From Sphingomonas sp. LY54 (GTDB lineage Bacteria > Pseudomonadota > Alphaproteobacteria > Sphingomonadales > Sphingomonadaceae), in assembly GCF_035594035.1 (NCBI RefSeq), contig NZ_CP141588.1, positions 1 through 64,000 on the forward strand: a DNA stretch of 64,000 nt, written 5' to 3'. Below are positions 49,177 through 58,187 of the stretch, one piece after another. The position numbers and the translations under genes are program-made. The first letter of the stretch is position 1. Each line of letters opens with the position of its first letter. Under the pieces are notes generated by a model, which worked only from the letters and a program-made list of their open reading frames with translations, did not search any database and was not told the DNA's origin.

Positions 49177-50612
49177 TGGGTACCAGTCTCGCCCTCACGC
49201 TGCCGGAGATCATCCTCACGGTCGGCGCCATCGCCCTGCTGATGGTCGCGGCGTTCGTTGGCGATCGCGCCGCGCGCTTCGCCACCTGGGCCTCGGTGGC
49301 CCTGTTCGTCGTCGCCGCCCTGTTCGTGCCGGGAATCCGGGATGCCGGCGCGGTTGCGTTTGACGGCCTGTTCATCGCCGACAGCTTCGCCGCTTTCTCG
49401 AAGATCCTGATCTACATCGCGGCGGCGGTGTCGCTGATCGCCGCGACCAGCTGGTTCGGCCGCGAGGGCGTGTTCAAGACCGAATATCCGGTGCTGGTGC
49501 TGCTCTCGACCGTCGGCATGGGCATGATGGTCTCGGCCGGCGACCTGCTGACGCTCTATGTCGGCCTCGAGCTGCAGAGCCTCGCCGCTTACGTTCTCGC
49601 TGCATTCCAGCGCAAGGACGCGCGCTCGGCCGAAGCGGGCCTCAAATATTTCGTTCTGGGCGCGCTCGCGAGCGGCATCCTGCTTTACGGCATTTCGCTG
49701 CTCTACGGCTTCACCGGCTCCACCATGTTCGGCGATGTCGCCGCTTCGCTCGGCCGCGACGGCGTCTCGACCGGCGAACTGTTCGGCATCGTCTTCGTGA
49801 TGGCCGGCATCGCCTTCAAGGTGAGCGCAGTTCCGTTCCACATGTGGACTCCGGACGTCTATGAGGGCGCCCCGACCCCGGTCACGGCCTTCTTCGCCTC
49901 CGCGCCCAAGGTCGCAGCCATGGCGTTGCTCGCCCGCGTCGCCATCGAAGCCATGGGGCCGGCCACGTTCGAATGGCGCCAGATCGTGATCTTCATGGCG
50001 CTCGCCTCGACGATCCTCGGCGGCGTCGCCGCGGTCGGCCAGCCCAACATCAAGCGGCTGCTGGCTTATTCGTCGATCGGCAATGTCGGCTTCGCGCTGA
50101 TCGGCCTCGCCGCCGGCACCCGCGAGGGCGTGGCCTCCGTTCTCTTCTATCTGGCGGTCTACATCGTCATGACCCTGGGCTCGTTCCTGGTCGTGATGCG
50201 CATGCGCGACGTTGAAGGCCGCCCGGTCGAGACGATCGCCTCGCTCGCCGGCCTGTCGCGCAACCGCCCGGGCCTCGCCGCGGCGATGGCCGTCTTCATG
50301 TTCAGCCTCGCCGGCATCCCGCCCTTGTTCGGCTTCTGGCCCAAGTTCCTGGTGTTCGAGGCCGCCGTGCGCGCCGACCTCACCTGGCTGGCCGCGGTCG
50401 GCATCGCCACCTCGGTGATCAGCGCTTATTATTATCTGAAGATCATCAAGACGATGTATTTCGACGAGCCGGCACCGGCCTACGAACCGGGCCGCGATCG
50501 GGTCGAGGGCCTGCTGATCGCCGCCGCCGCCTTGTTCGTGTCGCCGCTCGGCTATCTGACGATCCCCTATCTCGGCGCCGCTTCGATGAACGCCGCCGGA
50601 GCCTTGTTCTGA
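49176..50612 (+). CDS. nuoN: NADH-quinone oxidoreductase subunit N
   Basis: A 478-residue antiporter-like subunit, the last of the operon. Conserved LYVGLELQSLAAYVLA (Glu), FKVSAVPFHMWTPDVYEGAPTP, and IKRLLAYSSIGNVGFALIG with the conserved Lys. Fourteen hydrophobic segments, full length. A small palindrome (50621-50640) and birA follow on the same strand. Confidence 0.97.
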   Translation: MGTSLALTLPEIILTVGAIALLMVAAFVGDRAARFATWASVALFVVAALFVPGIRDAGAVAFDGLFIADSFAAFSKILIYIAAAVSLIAATSWFGREGVFKTEYPVLVLLSTVGMGMMVSAGDLLTLYVGLELQSLAAYVLAAFQRKDARSAEAGLKYFVLGALASGILLYGISLLYGFTGSTMFGDVAASLGRDGVSTGELFGIVFVMAGIAFKVSAVPFHMWTPDVYEGAPTPVTAFFASAPKVAAMALLARVAIEAMGPATFEWRQIVIFMALASTILGGVAAVGQPNIKRLLAYSSIGNVGFALIGLAAGTREGVASVLFYLAVYIVMTLGSFLVVMRMRDVEGRPVETIASLAGLSRNRPGLAAAMAVFMFSLAGIPPLFGFWPKFLVFEAAVRADLTWLAAVGIATSVISAYYYLKIIKTMYFDEPAPAYEPGRDRVEGLLIAAAALFVSPLGYLTIPYLGAASMNAAGALF

Positions 50613-50620
50613 ACCGCAGC

Positions 50621-50640
50621 ACCCCGGCGGTAGCCGGGGT
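50621..50640. repeat. Short CCGG-type palindrome after nuoN
   Basis: ACCCCGGC-GGTA-GCCGGGGT, a perfect 8-bp stem, in the 42-base nuoN-birA gap. It resembles the first half of the composite elements at 12011 and 52144. No T-run follows. Confidence 0.6.
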
Positions 50641-50654
50641 CCCACGGGTTTAGC

Positions 50655-51350
50655 ATGGACGAATCTCTGATCCGCACGGTTGCCTCAACCGGCTCGACCA
50701 ACGACGTCGTCGCGGCGCTCGCGCTTGAAGGAGCCCCCGAGGGCCTCTGGATCCGCGCCGAGCGCCAGACCGGGGGCAGGGGCCGCCAGGGCCGCGGCTG
50801 GCAGTCGCCGGCGGGCAATCTCTATGCGAGCACCCTGGTGCGCCTGCAGCCGGGCGATCCGCCCGCGCCCACGCTCGCGCTCGTGGCGGCGGTGGCGCTG
50901 CACGAACTGATGTCGCCATCATGCCCTGCGGTTCGCATCAAATGGCCGAACGACCTGCTGGTCGACGGCGCGAAACTCGCCGGCATCCTGCTCGAACGCT
51001 CCGGCGACGCGGTGGTCATCGGCATCGGCGTCAACCTTGCCCACCATCCCGAGGATATCGGCCGTCCAGCCACCAGCCTCGCCGCGATCACTGGCACGGC
51101 CTCGGATCCCGCGATCTTCATCGAGACGCTCGCCGAAGCCTTCGGGCGCTGGCTGGCGCGCTGGCGGAGCGAGGGGCTGGGCCTGATCCGGAGCCGCTGG
51201 CTCGCGGCGGCGCATCCGGTCGGAACGGCGTTGTCGACGATCGAGGGCGAGGGCCTGTTCGACGGCCTCACCGAAGACGGCGCGCTGCGCCTGCGCTTGG
51301 CGGATGGCACCGTCCGTGTCATTCACGCCGGCGACGTGTTCCTGATTTGA
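50655..51350 (+). CDS. birA: Biotin-[acetyl-CoA-carboxylase] ligase (class I, no HTH)
   Basis: A 231-residue cytosolic ligase that activates biotin to biotinyl-AMP and attaches it to the carboxyl carrier protein. Motifs: STGSTNDVV, the biotinyl-AMP loop [32 protein letters not shown] and GIGVNL. The N-terminal DNA-binding domain of E. coli BirA is absent, so it cannot act as the same repressor. Part of the conserved nuoN-birA-coaX-rnj order. Confidence 0.95.
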   Translation: MDESLIRTVASTGSTNDVVAALALEGAPEGLWIRAERQTGGRGRQGRGWQSPAGNLYASTLVRLQPGDPPAPTLALVAAVALHELMSPSCPAVRIKWPNDLLVDGAKLAGILLERSGDAVVIGIGVNLAHHPEDIGRPATSLAAITGTASDPAIFIETLAEAFGRWLARWRSEGLGLIRSRWLAAAHPVGTALSTIEGEGLFDGLTEDGALRLRLADGTVRVIHAGDVFLI

Positions 51351-51361
51351 AGGCCGGACCC

Positions 51362-52138
51362 ATGCTGCTCGCCATCGACGCCGGAAACACCAACATGGTG
51401 TTCGCCTTGCTCAAGGATCGGGAGATCCGCGCGCGCTGGCGGATCGCGACCGACCCCCGCCGCACCGCCGACCAATATGCGGTCTGGCTCCACCAGTTGC
51501 TGGAGCTCGAAGGCTATGACCGGGCCGACGTCGGCGCGGTCATCATCAGCACCGTCGTGCCGCGCGCGCTCCACAACCTCCAGGTGCTCGCCAGCAAATA
51601 TTTCGGCACCGAGGCGATCGTCGCCGGGCAGGGCGTCGCCGATTGGGGCATCGAGCTCGACGTCGCAGAGCCGCGCACGGTCGGCGCGGACCGCGTTCTC
51701 AACACGATCGCCGTCCACGAAGCCCATCCGGGCGACCTGATCGTTATCGATTTCGGCACCGCCACCACCTTCGACGTGGTCGATTTCTCGGGCGCCTACA
51801 AAGGCGGCATCATCGCGCCGGGCATCAATCTCTCGCTCGATGCCCTCGTCACCGCCGCGGCCAAGCTGCCGCGCATTGCCATCGCCGCGCCCGAAGGCCG
51901 GTCGGTCGTCGGCCGCACGACCGAAGACCAGATGCAGATCGGCATCTTCTGGGGCTATGTCGCGATGCTCGAAGGCCTCGTGGCCCGGCTCAAGGCCGAG
52001 ATCGGCCGCCCGGTGAAGGTCATCGCGACCGGCGGGCTTGCCGTTCTCTTCAACGAGCATACATCGGTGTTCGACGCGATCGAGCCCGATCTCACCATTC
52101 AGGGACTGGGGCTGCTGTACGAGCGGAGCCGGCCATAA
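51362..52138 (+). CDS. coaX: Type III pantothenate kinase
   Basis: A 258-residue kinase for the first step of coenzyme A synthesis. ASKHA-fold motifs: [14 protein letters not shown] (phosphate 1), [23 protein letters not shown] (phosphate 2) and [16 protein letters not shown]. The C-terminal [11 protein letters not shown] is the adenosine motif. The ATG at 51362 is 11 bases after birA; length is normal. CoaX needs a monovalent cation and resists CoA feedback. Confidence 0.96.
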   Translation: MLLAIDAGNTNMVFALLKDREIRARWRIATDPRRTADQYAVWLHQLLELEGYDRADVGAVIISTVVPRALHNLQVLASKYFGTEAIVAGQGVADWGIELDVAEPRTVGADRVLNTIAVHEAHPGDLIVIDFGTATTFDVVDFSGAYKGGIIAPGINLSLDALVTAAAKLPRIAIAAPEGRSVVGRTTEDQMQIGIFWGYVAMLEGLVARLKAEIGRPVKVIATGGLAVLFNEHTSVFDAIEPDLTIQGLGLLYERSRP

Positions 52139-52143
52139 CCGTC

Positions 52144-52211
52144 ACCCCGGCGAAGACCGGGGTTTCAGCACAAGATCGCACTGCACGCGTCCCGAGGCCC
52201 CAGCGCTGGGG
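52144..52211. repeat. Composite palindromic intergenic repeat (copy 2)
   Basis: Hairpin ACCCCGG-CGAAGA-CCGGGGT (52144-52163), then TTTCAG, about 30 bases, GTCCCGAGG, then a perfect palindrome CCCCAGCGCTGGGG (52198-52211). Same layout as 12011-12085. It fills the coaX-rnj gap. Confidence 0.7.
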
Positions 52212-52232
52212 CGACGACAAAGAAAGAAAAGA

Positions 52233-53870
52233 ATGAAACCCGGCAAAGAACTCCTCTTCCTCGCGCTCGGCGGCTCGGGCGAGATCGGCATGAACGTCAA
52301 TCTCTACGGCACAGAGGGCAAATGGGTGATGGTCGATCTCGGCCTGAGCTTCGCCGACCCCGACCTTCCCGGCGTCGACCTCGTCCTGCCGGACCTGGAG
52401 TTCATCGAGCAGCGCAAGAAGGATCTGCTCGGCATCGTCATCACCCACGGCCACGAAGACCATATCGGCGCGATCCCCTATCTCGCCGCCGATCTCGGCG
52501 TGCCGATCTACGCGACGCCGTTCACCGCCGGCCTCATCATGGGCAAGCTCGAGGAAGAGGGGCTGCTCAAGGACGTGAAGCTCAAGATCGTCGACATTGG
52601 CGGCGATTTCCAGCTCGGACCGTTCGGCTTCCGCTTCGTCCCGCTCGCCCATTCGATCCCCGAGGGCAATGCGCTGCTGATCGACACGCCGCACGGCAAG
52701 ATCTTCCATACCGGCGACTGGAAGCTCGACGAATTCCCGCAGCTCGGCGACCCCGCCGATGCCGAGGCGCTGATCAAGGTCGGCGACGAAGGCATTCTCG
52801 CTTTGACCTGCGATTCCACCAACGTCTTCCAGGAAGAAGCGTCGGGATCGGAAGAAGAGGTCCGCAAGGGCCTCGACGCCGTCGTCGCCGAGGCGGAAGG
52901 CCGCGTGCTCGTCACCACCTTCGCCTCCAATGCCGCCCGCGTGCAGACGTTGGGCCGTGTCGCGCGCGACACCAATCGCAAGGTCTGCGTCGCCGGCCGC
53001 TCGCTCGATCGCATCCTCAAGGTGGCGAAGAGCGTCGGCTACCTTCTGGACTTCCCCGAGACCGTCGATTTCGACACCGCGATGAAGCTGCCCAGGCGCG
53101 ACGTGATGATCATCGCGACCGGCGGGCAGGGGGAGAGCCGCGCCGCGCTCGCCCGCGTCGCCTTCGACAGCCACAAGATCAAGCTCGACGAAGGCGATCT
53201 CGTCATCTTCTCGTCGAAGCAGATCCCCGGCAACGAGCTCGCCATCGGCCGCATCCAGAATGAGCTGGCGCGCAAAGGCGTGAAGATGATCACCGACCGC
53301 CAGGCCGACGTCCACGTCTCCGGCCATCCGGGCCGGCCGGAACTCGCCTCGATGTATGAGTGGATCCGTCCGCAGATCCTGCTGCCGGTCCATGGCGAAA
53401 TGCGCCATCTTGCCGAACATGCCCGCTTCGCCAAGGAGCGCGGCGTTCCCCGCACGATCGTGCAGACCAATGGCGACCTCATCCGCCTCGCTCCGAACGG
53501 GCCGAAGAAGGTCAGCAACGAGCGCGTCGGCGAGCTGGTGCTCGACGGCGACGTCATCCTCCCCGCCAACGGCACGACCATGAGCGAGCGCCGCAAGATC
53601 GCCGCCAACGGCGTGATCTCGGTCGCGGTCGCGCTCGACCAGTCCCGCCGCCTCCGCGGCGATCCGGTCGTGGCGATCGAGGGCATTCCGGTCGAGGAGG
53701 ACCGCGACGACTTCATCGACGAGACGCGCGATGCCGTCGCCGCCGCGGTCGCCAAGGGCGGCGCCACCGAGGACAAGTTGCGCGAGGCGATCCGCCTCGC
53801 TGTTCGGCGTAGCGCCACCGACTGGACCGGCAAGAAACCGGTCGTCGACGTCCTCCTGATCAGGGTCTGA
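52233..53870 (+). CDS. rnj: Ribonuclease J
   Basis: A 545-residue metallo-beta-lactamase/beta-CASP nuclease with 5'-3' exonuclease and endonuclease activity on RNA. The zinc motif HGHEDHIGA, HTGDWKLDE and the beta-CASP residues (TFASNAARVQTL, SGHPGRPELASMYEWIRPQ in part: HVSGHPGRPEL) are intact, with HGEMRHL near the C-terminus. Alphaproteobacteria use RNase J alongside RNase E. The start at 52233 follows a purine-rich AGAAAGAAAAGA leader; the frame upstream is in the repeat. Confidence 0.95.
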   Translation: MKPGKELLFLALGGSGEIGMNVNLYGTEGKWVMVDLGLSFADPDLPGVDLVLPDLEFIEQRKKDLLGIVITHGHEDHIGAIPYLAADLGVPIYATPFTAGLIMGKLEEEGLLKDVKLKIVDIGGDFQLGPFGFRFVPLAHSIPEGNALLIDTPHGKIFHTGDWKLDEFPQLGDPADAEALIKVGDEGILALTCDSTNVFQEEASGSEEEVRKGLDAVVAEAEGRVLVTTFASNAARVQTLGRVARDTNRKVCVAGRSLDRILKVAKSVGYLLDFPETVDFDTAMKLPRRDVMIIATGGQGESRAALARVAFDSHKIKLDEGDLVIFSSKQIPGNELAIGRIQNELARKGVKMITDRQADVHVSGHPGRPELASMYEWIRPQILLPVHGEMRHLAEHARFAKERGVPRTIVQTNGDLIRLAPNGPKKVSNERVGELVLDGDVILPANGTTMSERRKIAANGVISVAVALDQSRRLRGDPVVAIEGIPVEEDRDDFIDETRDAVAAAVAKGGATEDKLREAIRLAVRRSATDWTGKKPVVDVLLIRV

Positions 53871-53875
53871 CGACG

Positions 53876-54136
53876 ATGAAGTTCACGTCGATGCTGGCCA
53901 TCTATTTCCTGTTCTGGTTCCTGTGCCTGTTCGTGGTGCTGCCCTTCGGGGTCCGCACGACGGAGGAGGAAGGCGAGACGGTCGAGCGCGGCCACGCCGA
54001 CAGCGCGCCCCATCGCTTCAGCTTCGGCCGCGCCGCATTGCGCACGACTTTGCTGGCGACCGTGTTCTTCGGGCTCTTCTACCTGAACTATATCTACGGC
54101 TGGGTCGGCATCGACGACATCGACGTCTCGCATTAA
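53876..54136 (+). CDS. DUF1467 membrane protein
   Basis: An 86-residue protein with two membrane helices (about 7-25 and 57-75). PFGVRTTEEEGE sits between them. This is the pattern of the DUF1467 family found downstream of rnj in many alphaproteobacteria. The function is unknown. It starts 5 bases after rnj and is convergent with the coiled-coil gene. Confidence 0.88.
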   Translation: MKFTSMLAIYFLFWFLCLFVVLPFGVRTTEEEGETVERGHADSAPHRFSFGRAALRTTLLATVFFGLFYLNYIYGWVGIDDIDVSH

Positions 54137-54146
54137 CCCTTTCCAC

Positions 54147-54164
54147 CCCGCGGTCCGCCGCGGG
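54147..54164. repeat. Short hairpin between convergent genes
   Basis: CCCGCGG-TCCG-CCGCGGG between DUF1467 and the 756-residue gene. No adjacent T-run on either strand, so a terminator role is doubtful. Confidence 0.45.
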
Positions 54165-54172
54165 ATGGAGGA

Positions 54173-56443
54173 TCAGGCGCGCAGCCGCTCGATCGCCTGG
54201 GCGAGCGCGACGTAGATCTTGCCCATGTCCGACGAGAGCAGGGTGACGCCGAGCGTGGCGCCCTCGCGGTCGGCCAGGACGCGCCGCAGCATCGCCTCGA
54301 AATCGTGGATGTAGCGGTTCACCTGGTCGCGGAATTCGGGCTCGGCTTCGTAATGCTGGACGATCTCGCGCGTCTCGGTGGCGTCGAGCAGCCGCACCGC
54401 GCGCCGCGTGAAGACGCCGCGGTCGCCCTTCAGATAGGCCGCCCAGGCGCTGTCGGTGACCTCGTTCGACAGGATCTTGGTGACGTCGATCGCGGTCGAA
54501 TTGAGCGATTCCATCAGCAGCGCGACGCGGCGCGAGAAATTGTCGCTGTCGCTCTGCTCGCGTTCGCGCCGGCCCTCGTCGATCCTTTCCTCGATTGCGG
54601 CCGCGGCTTCGCCGATCGTCAGCATCTGCCGCGTCAGCCGCTCCGACGCGCGCCGCGCCGTTTCGACCGCGCGCTCGGCGACGAGGCTCAGTTCGCCCAT
54701 CTGCTCGACGACCTGGCCGCTGATCGCCTCGCCGACCGCGAGCCGGCTCGCCTCGGCGAGCATCGCCGCGCTCTGCGGGATGACCGCGCTGATCGCCTCG
54801 CGCGCCCGTTCGGCGGCTTGGTTGGCGGTCTCGCGCACGCGCACCAGCGCATCGACCAACTCGGGGCCGGTGTCGCCGACGATCTTGGCGGTGGCCTCGT
54901 CCGCCCTCCCGAGCGCGTCGGCCAGCGAAAGCAGCCGCTCCTCGGCGGTGCGGACGCCGTCATTGACGATCCCGAGTAAAGCCTCGACCGCTTCCTGCTG
55001 GCGCTGCACATTGGTCTCGGCTGCGGCCAGCGTCGCTGCGGCGGCATCGGCCGAGGTCCGGAGCGATTCGACCCGCGGCGCGACGCCGTCCGCCGCTGCG
55101 CCGGCGCGGCCGGCCTGCTGCTCGACCTCGGTCAGCCGTCCGCCCACCGCGGTCAGCTCGTGCGCCAATTCGTGGGTGCGGTCGATCATGGTGCCGGCGC
55201 GTTCCTCGCCCTTGCCGAGCTCTTGGAACAGGGATTCCGCCGCCGAGCGGAGCACTTGCAGCGAATTGCCGAGCATCTCGCTATTGCCGCGCCCACTCTC
55301 GCCGAGCGCGACCAATTGCTCGTCCAGTTCGCCGAGCTCGCGCCCGAGCCGCTCAACCAGCGCCTGGCTCGCAGCATCCTGCGCGCCCAGCTTTCCGGTC
55401 AGATCCTCGATCCGCGTGCCGATCTCCTCGAGCCGCACGGCGAGGCCGCGAGCGGTCTCGTCGCCGGCGCGCTCGAAGGTGGCCCGGCTCTGCTCGATCA
55501 GCGCCAGCACCGCCGCCGCTTGCTCCTCGACGCCGCTGCGCGTCGCGTCGACCGCTTCCGCGGCGCGCGCCATCGTGCCGTCGATCGCCGCCGTCATCGC
55601 CGCCGCCGCTTCGTCCATCCGCGTTGCCGCCGCGGCCGAGCTGCTCTCGATCCGGGCGAGATGCGCGGCCAGGCGCTGCGCTGCGCCGCCGACGACTTCG
55701 TCCGCCTCGCGGCCGCGCGCGATCAGCGAGGAGAGCTGGCCGTCGAGCTGGCCTGCCTGCTCGTGGGCGGTGAGCCCGGTCTCGCGCAGCGCGCCGGCGA
55801 GCGATCGGGCCTGTTCCTCGGCCCTCGGCAGATCCTGCAGCATTACGCCGATGTCGACGCGCGCCGCCTCGGCTGCGCTTTCCAGCGCCTGCGAGCGCTT
55901 GTCGAGCACCGCGCTTTCCTTGGCGAGATAGTGCGTCACCCGGCCGAGCCGGTCCGAGGCCTCGTCGCCGAGCGCCATCAGCTTGGCCGCCTCGCTGGTA
56001 AGCTTGGTGTGGTTCTCCTCGAGCCGCGTGGCGACGATCGCGAGGACATTCTCCAGCGCCAGGCTTTCCTGCCGCATCGCCGCCACCGCCTGGGTGAAGC
56101 GCTCGGTCTCGCGCCGGGTGCTGCGCCCGAAGATCAGCCAGACCAGCCCGAGCAGGATCAGCGGGCCGCTGGCCAGCGCGATCGCCTGCACCAGCGACGG
56201 GAGGTCTTTGGGCATGCCGCCGCGCACGATCGACCATGTCGCGGCACCGACCCATGCCAGCGCCAGCAGGATCAGCAGCGCCGCCAGCAGCCTGCCGCCG
56301 CGCGATTCGTCCACTGCCTCTTCCGGTTCCCAGATCTCGGCCGAAACGGCTTCTGATTCTGCTGCCACGGCGTCCCAATCCTGAGGATCGGGGGCGATGC
56401 CGGTTTCCGCCTGCGCCTGCGCGCGTTCTGCCCCTTCAATCAT
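54173..56443 (-). CDS. Large membrane-anchored coiled-coil protein
   Basis: A 756-residue protein I do not recognise by name. An acidic N-terminus (1-48) is followed by two membrane helices (about 51-71 and 85-105). About 520 residues of Ala/Glu/Arg/Leu heptad-like coiled coil then resemble the signalling stalk of chemotaxis receptors, but the receptor tip signature is absent. The end is a compact domain (about 620-756: NSTAIDVTKILSNEV, IVQHYEAEPEFRDQVNRYI), presumably cytoplasmic, probably the most conserved part. It is divergent from the Hpt-like gene, 69 bases apart. A scaffold or polarity role is conceivable but unproven. Confidence 0.75.
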   Translation of the reverse strand: MIEGAERAQAQAETGIAPDPQDWDAVAAESEAVSAEIWEPEEAVDESRGGRLLAALLILLALAWVGAATWSIVRGGMPKDLPSLVQAIALASGPLILLGLVWLIFGRSTRRETERFTQAVAAMRQESLALENVLAIVATRLEENHTKLTSEAAKLMALGDEASDRLGRVTHYLAKESAVLDKRSQALESAAEAARVDIGVMLQDLPRAEEQARSLAGALRETGLTAHEQAGQLDGQLSSLIARGREADEVVGGAAQRLAAHLARIESSSAAAATRMDEAAAAMTAAIDGTMARAAEAVDATRSGVEEQAAAVLALIEQSRATFERAGDETARGLAVRLEEIGTRIEDLTGKLGAQDAASQALVERLGRELGELDEQLVALGESGRGNSEMLGNSLQVLRSAAESLFQELGKGEERAGTMIDRTHELAHELTAVGGRLTEVEQQAGRAGAAADGVAPRVESLRTSADAAAATLAAAETNVQRQQEAVEALLGIVNDGVRTAEERLLSLADALGRADEATAKIVGDTGPELVDALVRVRETANQAAERAREAISAVIPQSAAMLAEASRLAVGEAISGQVVEQMGELSLVAERAVETARRASERLTRQMLTIGEAAAAIEERIDEGRREREQSDSDNFSRRVALLMESLNSTAIDVTKILSNEVTDSAWAAYLKGDRGVFTRRAVRLLDATETREIVQHYEAEPEFRDQVNRYIHDFEAMLRRVLADREGATLGVTLLSSDMGKIYVALAQAIERLRA

Positions 56444-56512
56444 GGCCCGACCTTATCATTGTTTCGCGGTCCCGAAAGGCAAAGTTAAGACGCATGCGCT
56501 AGGCCGTGCTCC

Positions 56513-56815
56513 ATGGCCTATGACCCCGGAGCTTTGAACGCCTCGCTCGCCGCCGCAGTCGGCAACGATCCCGCTTTGATGACCGAGCTTCGCGTCTCGT
56601 TTCTCGAGAGCGTCGCGCGCCAGGCCGACCTGATGTGCCGCGCCCGCTGCGACGCCAATTGGGAGTTTGCGGCCTCGCGCCTGAAGAGCCTCGCCGCCAG
56701 CTTCGGCGCGATCGGGCTGCTCCAGCTTGCCGACGAGGCGCTCGAGGGCGCGCCCGGCGACCCGGTCGTGCTGCGCAAGCTTGCCACCGCAATCGACGAT
56801 TTCGCCGCCAGCTGA
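56513..56815 (+). CDS. Hpt-like four-helix protein lacking the phospho-His
   Basis: A 100-residue helical protein whose pattern matches histidine phosphotransfer (Hpt) domains: SFLESVARQADLM for the first helices, then FAASRLKSLAASFGAIGLLQLADEALE (shown in part: AASRLKSLAASFGA). In active Hpt proteins the motif is A-H-x-L-K-G-x5-G-A; here the His position is Ser55 and the Gly is Ser59. If the alignment is right it cannot relay phosphate. The ATG follows a short leader with no clear ribosome site. It is divergent from the coiled-coil gene and 76 bases before the next gene. Confidence 0.7.
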   Translation: MAYDPGALNASLAAAVGNDPALMTELRVSFLESVARQADLMCRARCDANWEFAASRLKSLAASFGAIGLLQLADEALEGAPGDPVVLRKLATAIDDFAAS

Positions 56816-56891
56816 GCCGAACGGCTTTGCAAGGCCGCGCGCAGGCCTTTATCGTCCCCGGCTTCCACTCTTTCCGGGGACCTCTTGGCCT

Positions 56892-58082
56892 GTGACCTTG
56901 GCCGCTTTGATCTGCGCCTATCATGAAAGCGACGAGCGCGGCGGGCCGCTGCGCGCGACCCTTCCGCTCGCCGGCCGCAGCCTCATCGAGCGCCAGGCGC
57001 GGCTCGCGGCGTCGGCCGGCGCCAATCCGGTCATCATCCTGGTCGAGCGCATGCCGCCCGCGCTCACCGCGGCGATCGACCGGATGCGGGGCGAGGGGAT
57101 CGCGATCACGGTGGCGCGCAGCGTCGTCGACGCCGCCGATGCCGTCCATCCCGAGGATCGGCTGCTGCTGATGGCCGACGGCCTGATCGCCGACCACGCC
57201 CATGTCGCGCGCCTGATCGCGGCCGAGGGGGCTGCTATCCTCACCATCGCCGATCATGCCGGCGACGACCGGTTCGAGCGAATCGACGCGCAGTCGCGCT
57301 GGGCCGGGCTGGCGATGGTCGACGGCGGCATGCTGCGCCACACCGCGTCGATGCTGGCGGACTGGGATCTGCAGTCCACTTTGCTGCGCCGCGCCGTCCA
57401 GTCGCACGCCCGCCAGTTCGCGGTCACCGGCGACGAGGCCGGCGGCCATCTCGTCGTCGCGGAGCGCGTCGAGGATTTGGAGGAAGCGGAAGCGCGAATC
57501 GTCGCTTCCGCCGGCTCGTCGCGCGGCAACTGGGTGTCGCGCTATCTGCTCGCACCGATCGAGAATGCGGCGACGCGCTGGCTGATGCCGTCGCCGGTCA
57601 CGCCCGAATGGCTGAACCTCGGCGCCGCTGCGCTTACCGGGCTCGCCGCCTTCATGTTCACGCGCGACTGGATCTGGGGGGGCCTCGTCCTCCTTTTCCT
57701 GTCGACGCCGCTCGACGGCATTTCGGAGCGGCTCGCGGCGCTCCGTTTGCAGGGGCAGGGCGACCGCAGCTGGTGGCGGCACCTGATGCCTTTGCTCGCC
57801 GGCCTGGCGCTGATGGCGCTGGCCTGGAGCCTGGCGGAGACGCGCGGCTGGGGCTGCCTGGTGCTGGCCGCGACGGTGATCGCCTTCCAGATCGCGCTGC
57901 GCGGCGAGACCGATCGCCGCGAGCTGCCGCACAAGCATCTCCTGGCCGAGCGCAAGGGCCTGATCTGGCTGCTGCTGCCGTTCGCGGTGTCGGGGACTTG
58001 GGTGACGGGCCTCTCCGCGCTCGCCCTCTATGCCGCCGGCTCGTTTTTCTGGGCCCAACACCGCGTCCATCGGCCGCGCTGA
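56892..58082 (+). CDS. Nucleotidyltransferase-like / CDP-alcohol transferase-like fusion (degenerate motifs)
   Basis: A 396-residue protein. The N-terminal half resembles MobA/cytidylyltransferase folds (LPLAGRSLIERQARLAASAGA, LLLMADGLIADHAHV in part: LLLMADGLIAD), without a canonical glycine-rich LAAGxGxR loop. The C-terminal half has five to six membrane helices and a STPLDGISERLAALR segment like the CDP-alcohol phosphatidyltransferase motif DxxDGxxAR. The first Asp is Thr272 and the Ala is Glu279, and the downstream G-x3-D-x3-D is not evident. The architecture recalls inositol-phosphate cytidylyltransferase/DIPP synthases. GTG start at 56892 from frame and homology only. Confidence 0.7.
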   Translation: MTLAALICAYHESDERGGPLRATLPLAGRSLIERQARLAASAGANPVIILVERMPPALTAAIDRMRGEGIAITVARSVVDAADAVHPEDRLLLMADGLIADHAHVARLIAAEGAAILTIADHAGDDRFERIDAQSRWAGLAMVDGGMLRHTASMLADWDLQSTLLRRAVQSHARQFAVTGDEAGGHLVVAERVEDLEEAEARIVASAGSSRGNWVSRYLLAPIENAATRWLMPSPVTPEWLNLGAAALTGLAAFMFTRDWIWGGLVLLFLSTPLDGISERLAALRLQGQGDRSWWRHLMPLLAGLALMALAWSLAETRGWGCLVLAATVIAFQIALRGETDRRELPHKHLLAERKGLIWLLLPFAVSGTWVTGLSALALYAAGSFFWAQHRVHRPR

Positions 58083-58187
58083 CGGGCCGGAAGGATTGGC
58101 CGCCGGCCTGTCCCATTCTGTAACATAGCGGGTCGCGCCCGCAGAGGATTAGCGACAGTTTAACCGTGGAGCGTTTATCGTCGCGTC

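Noticed and set aside
54147..54164. Terminator between DUF1467 and the coiled-coil gene
   Set aside because: Hairpin is strong, but no T-run follows it on either strand, so it is listed only as a repeat.
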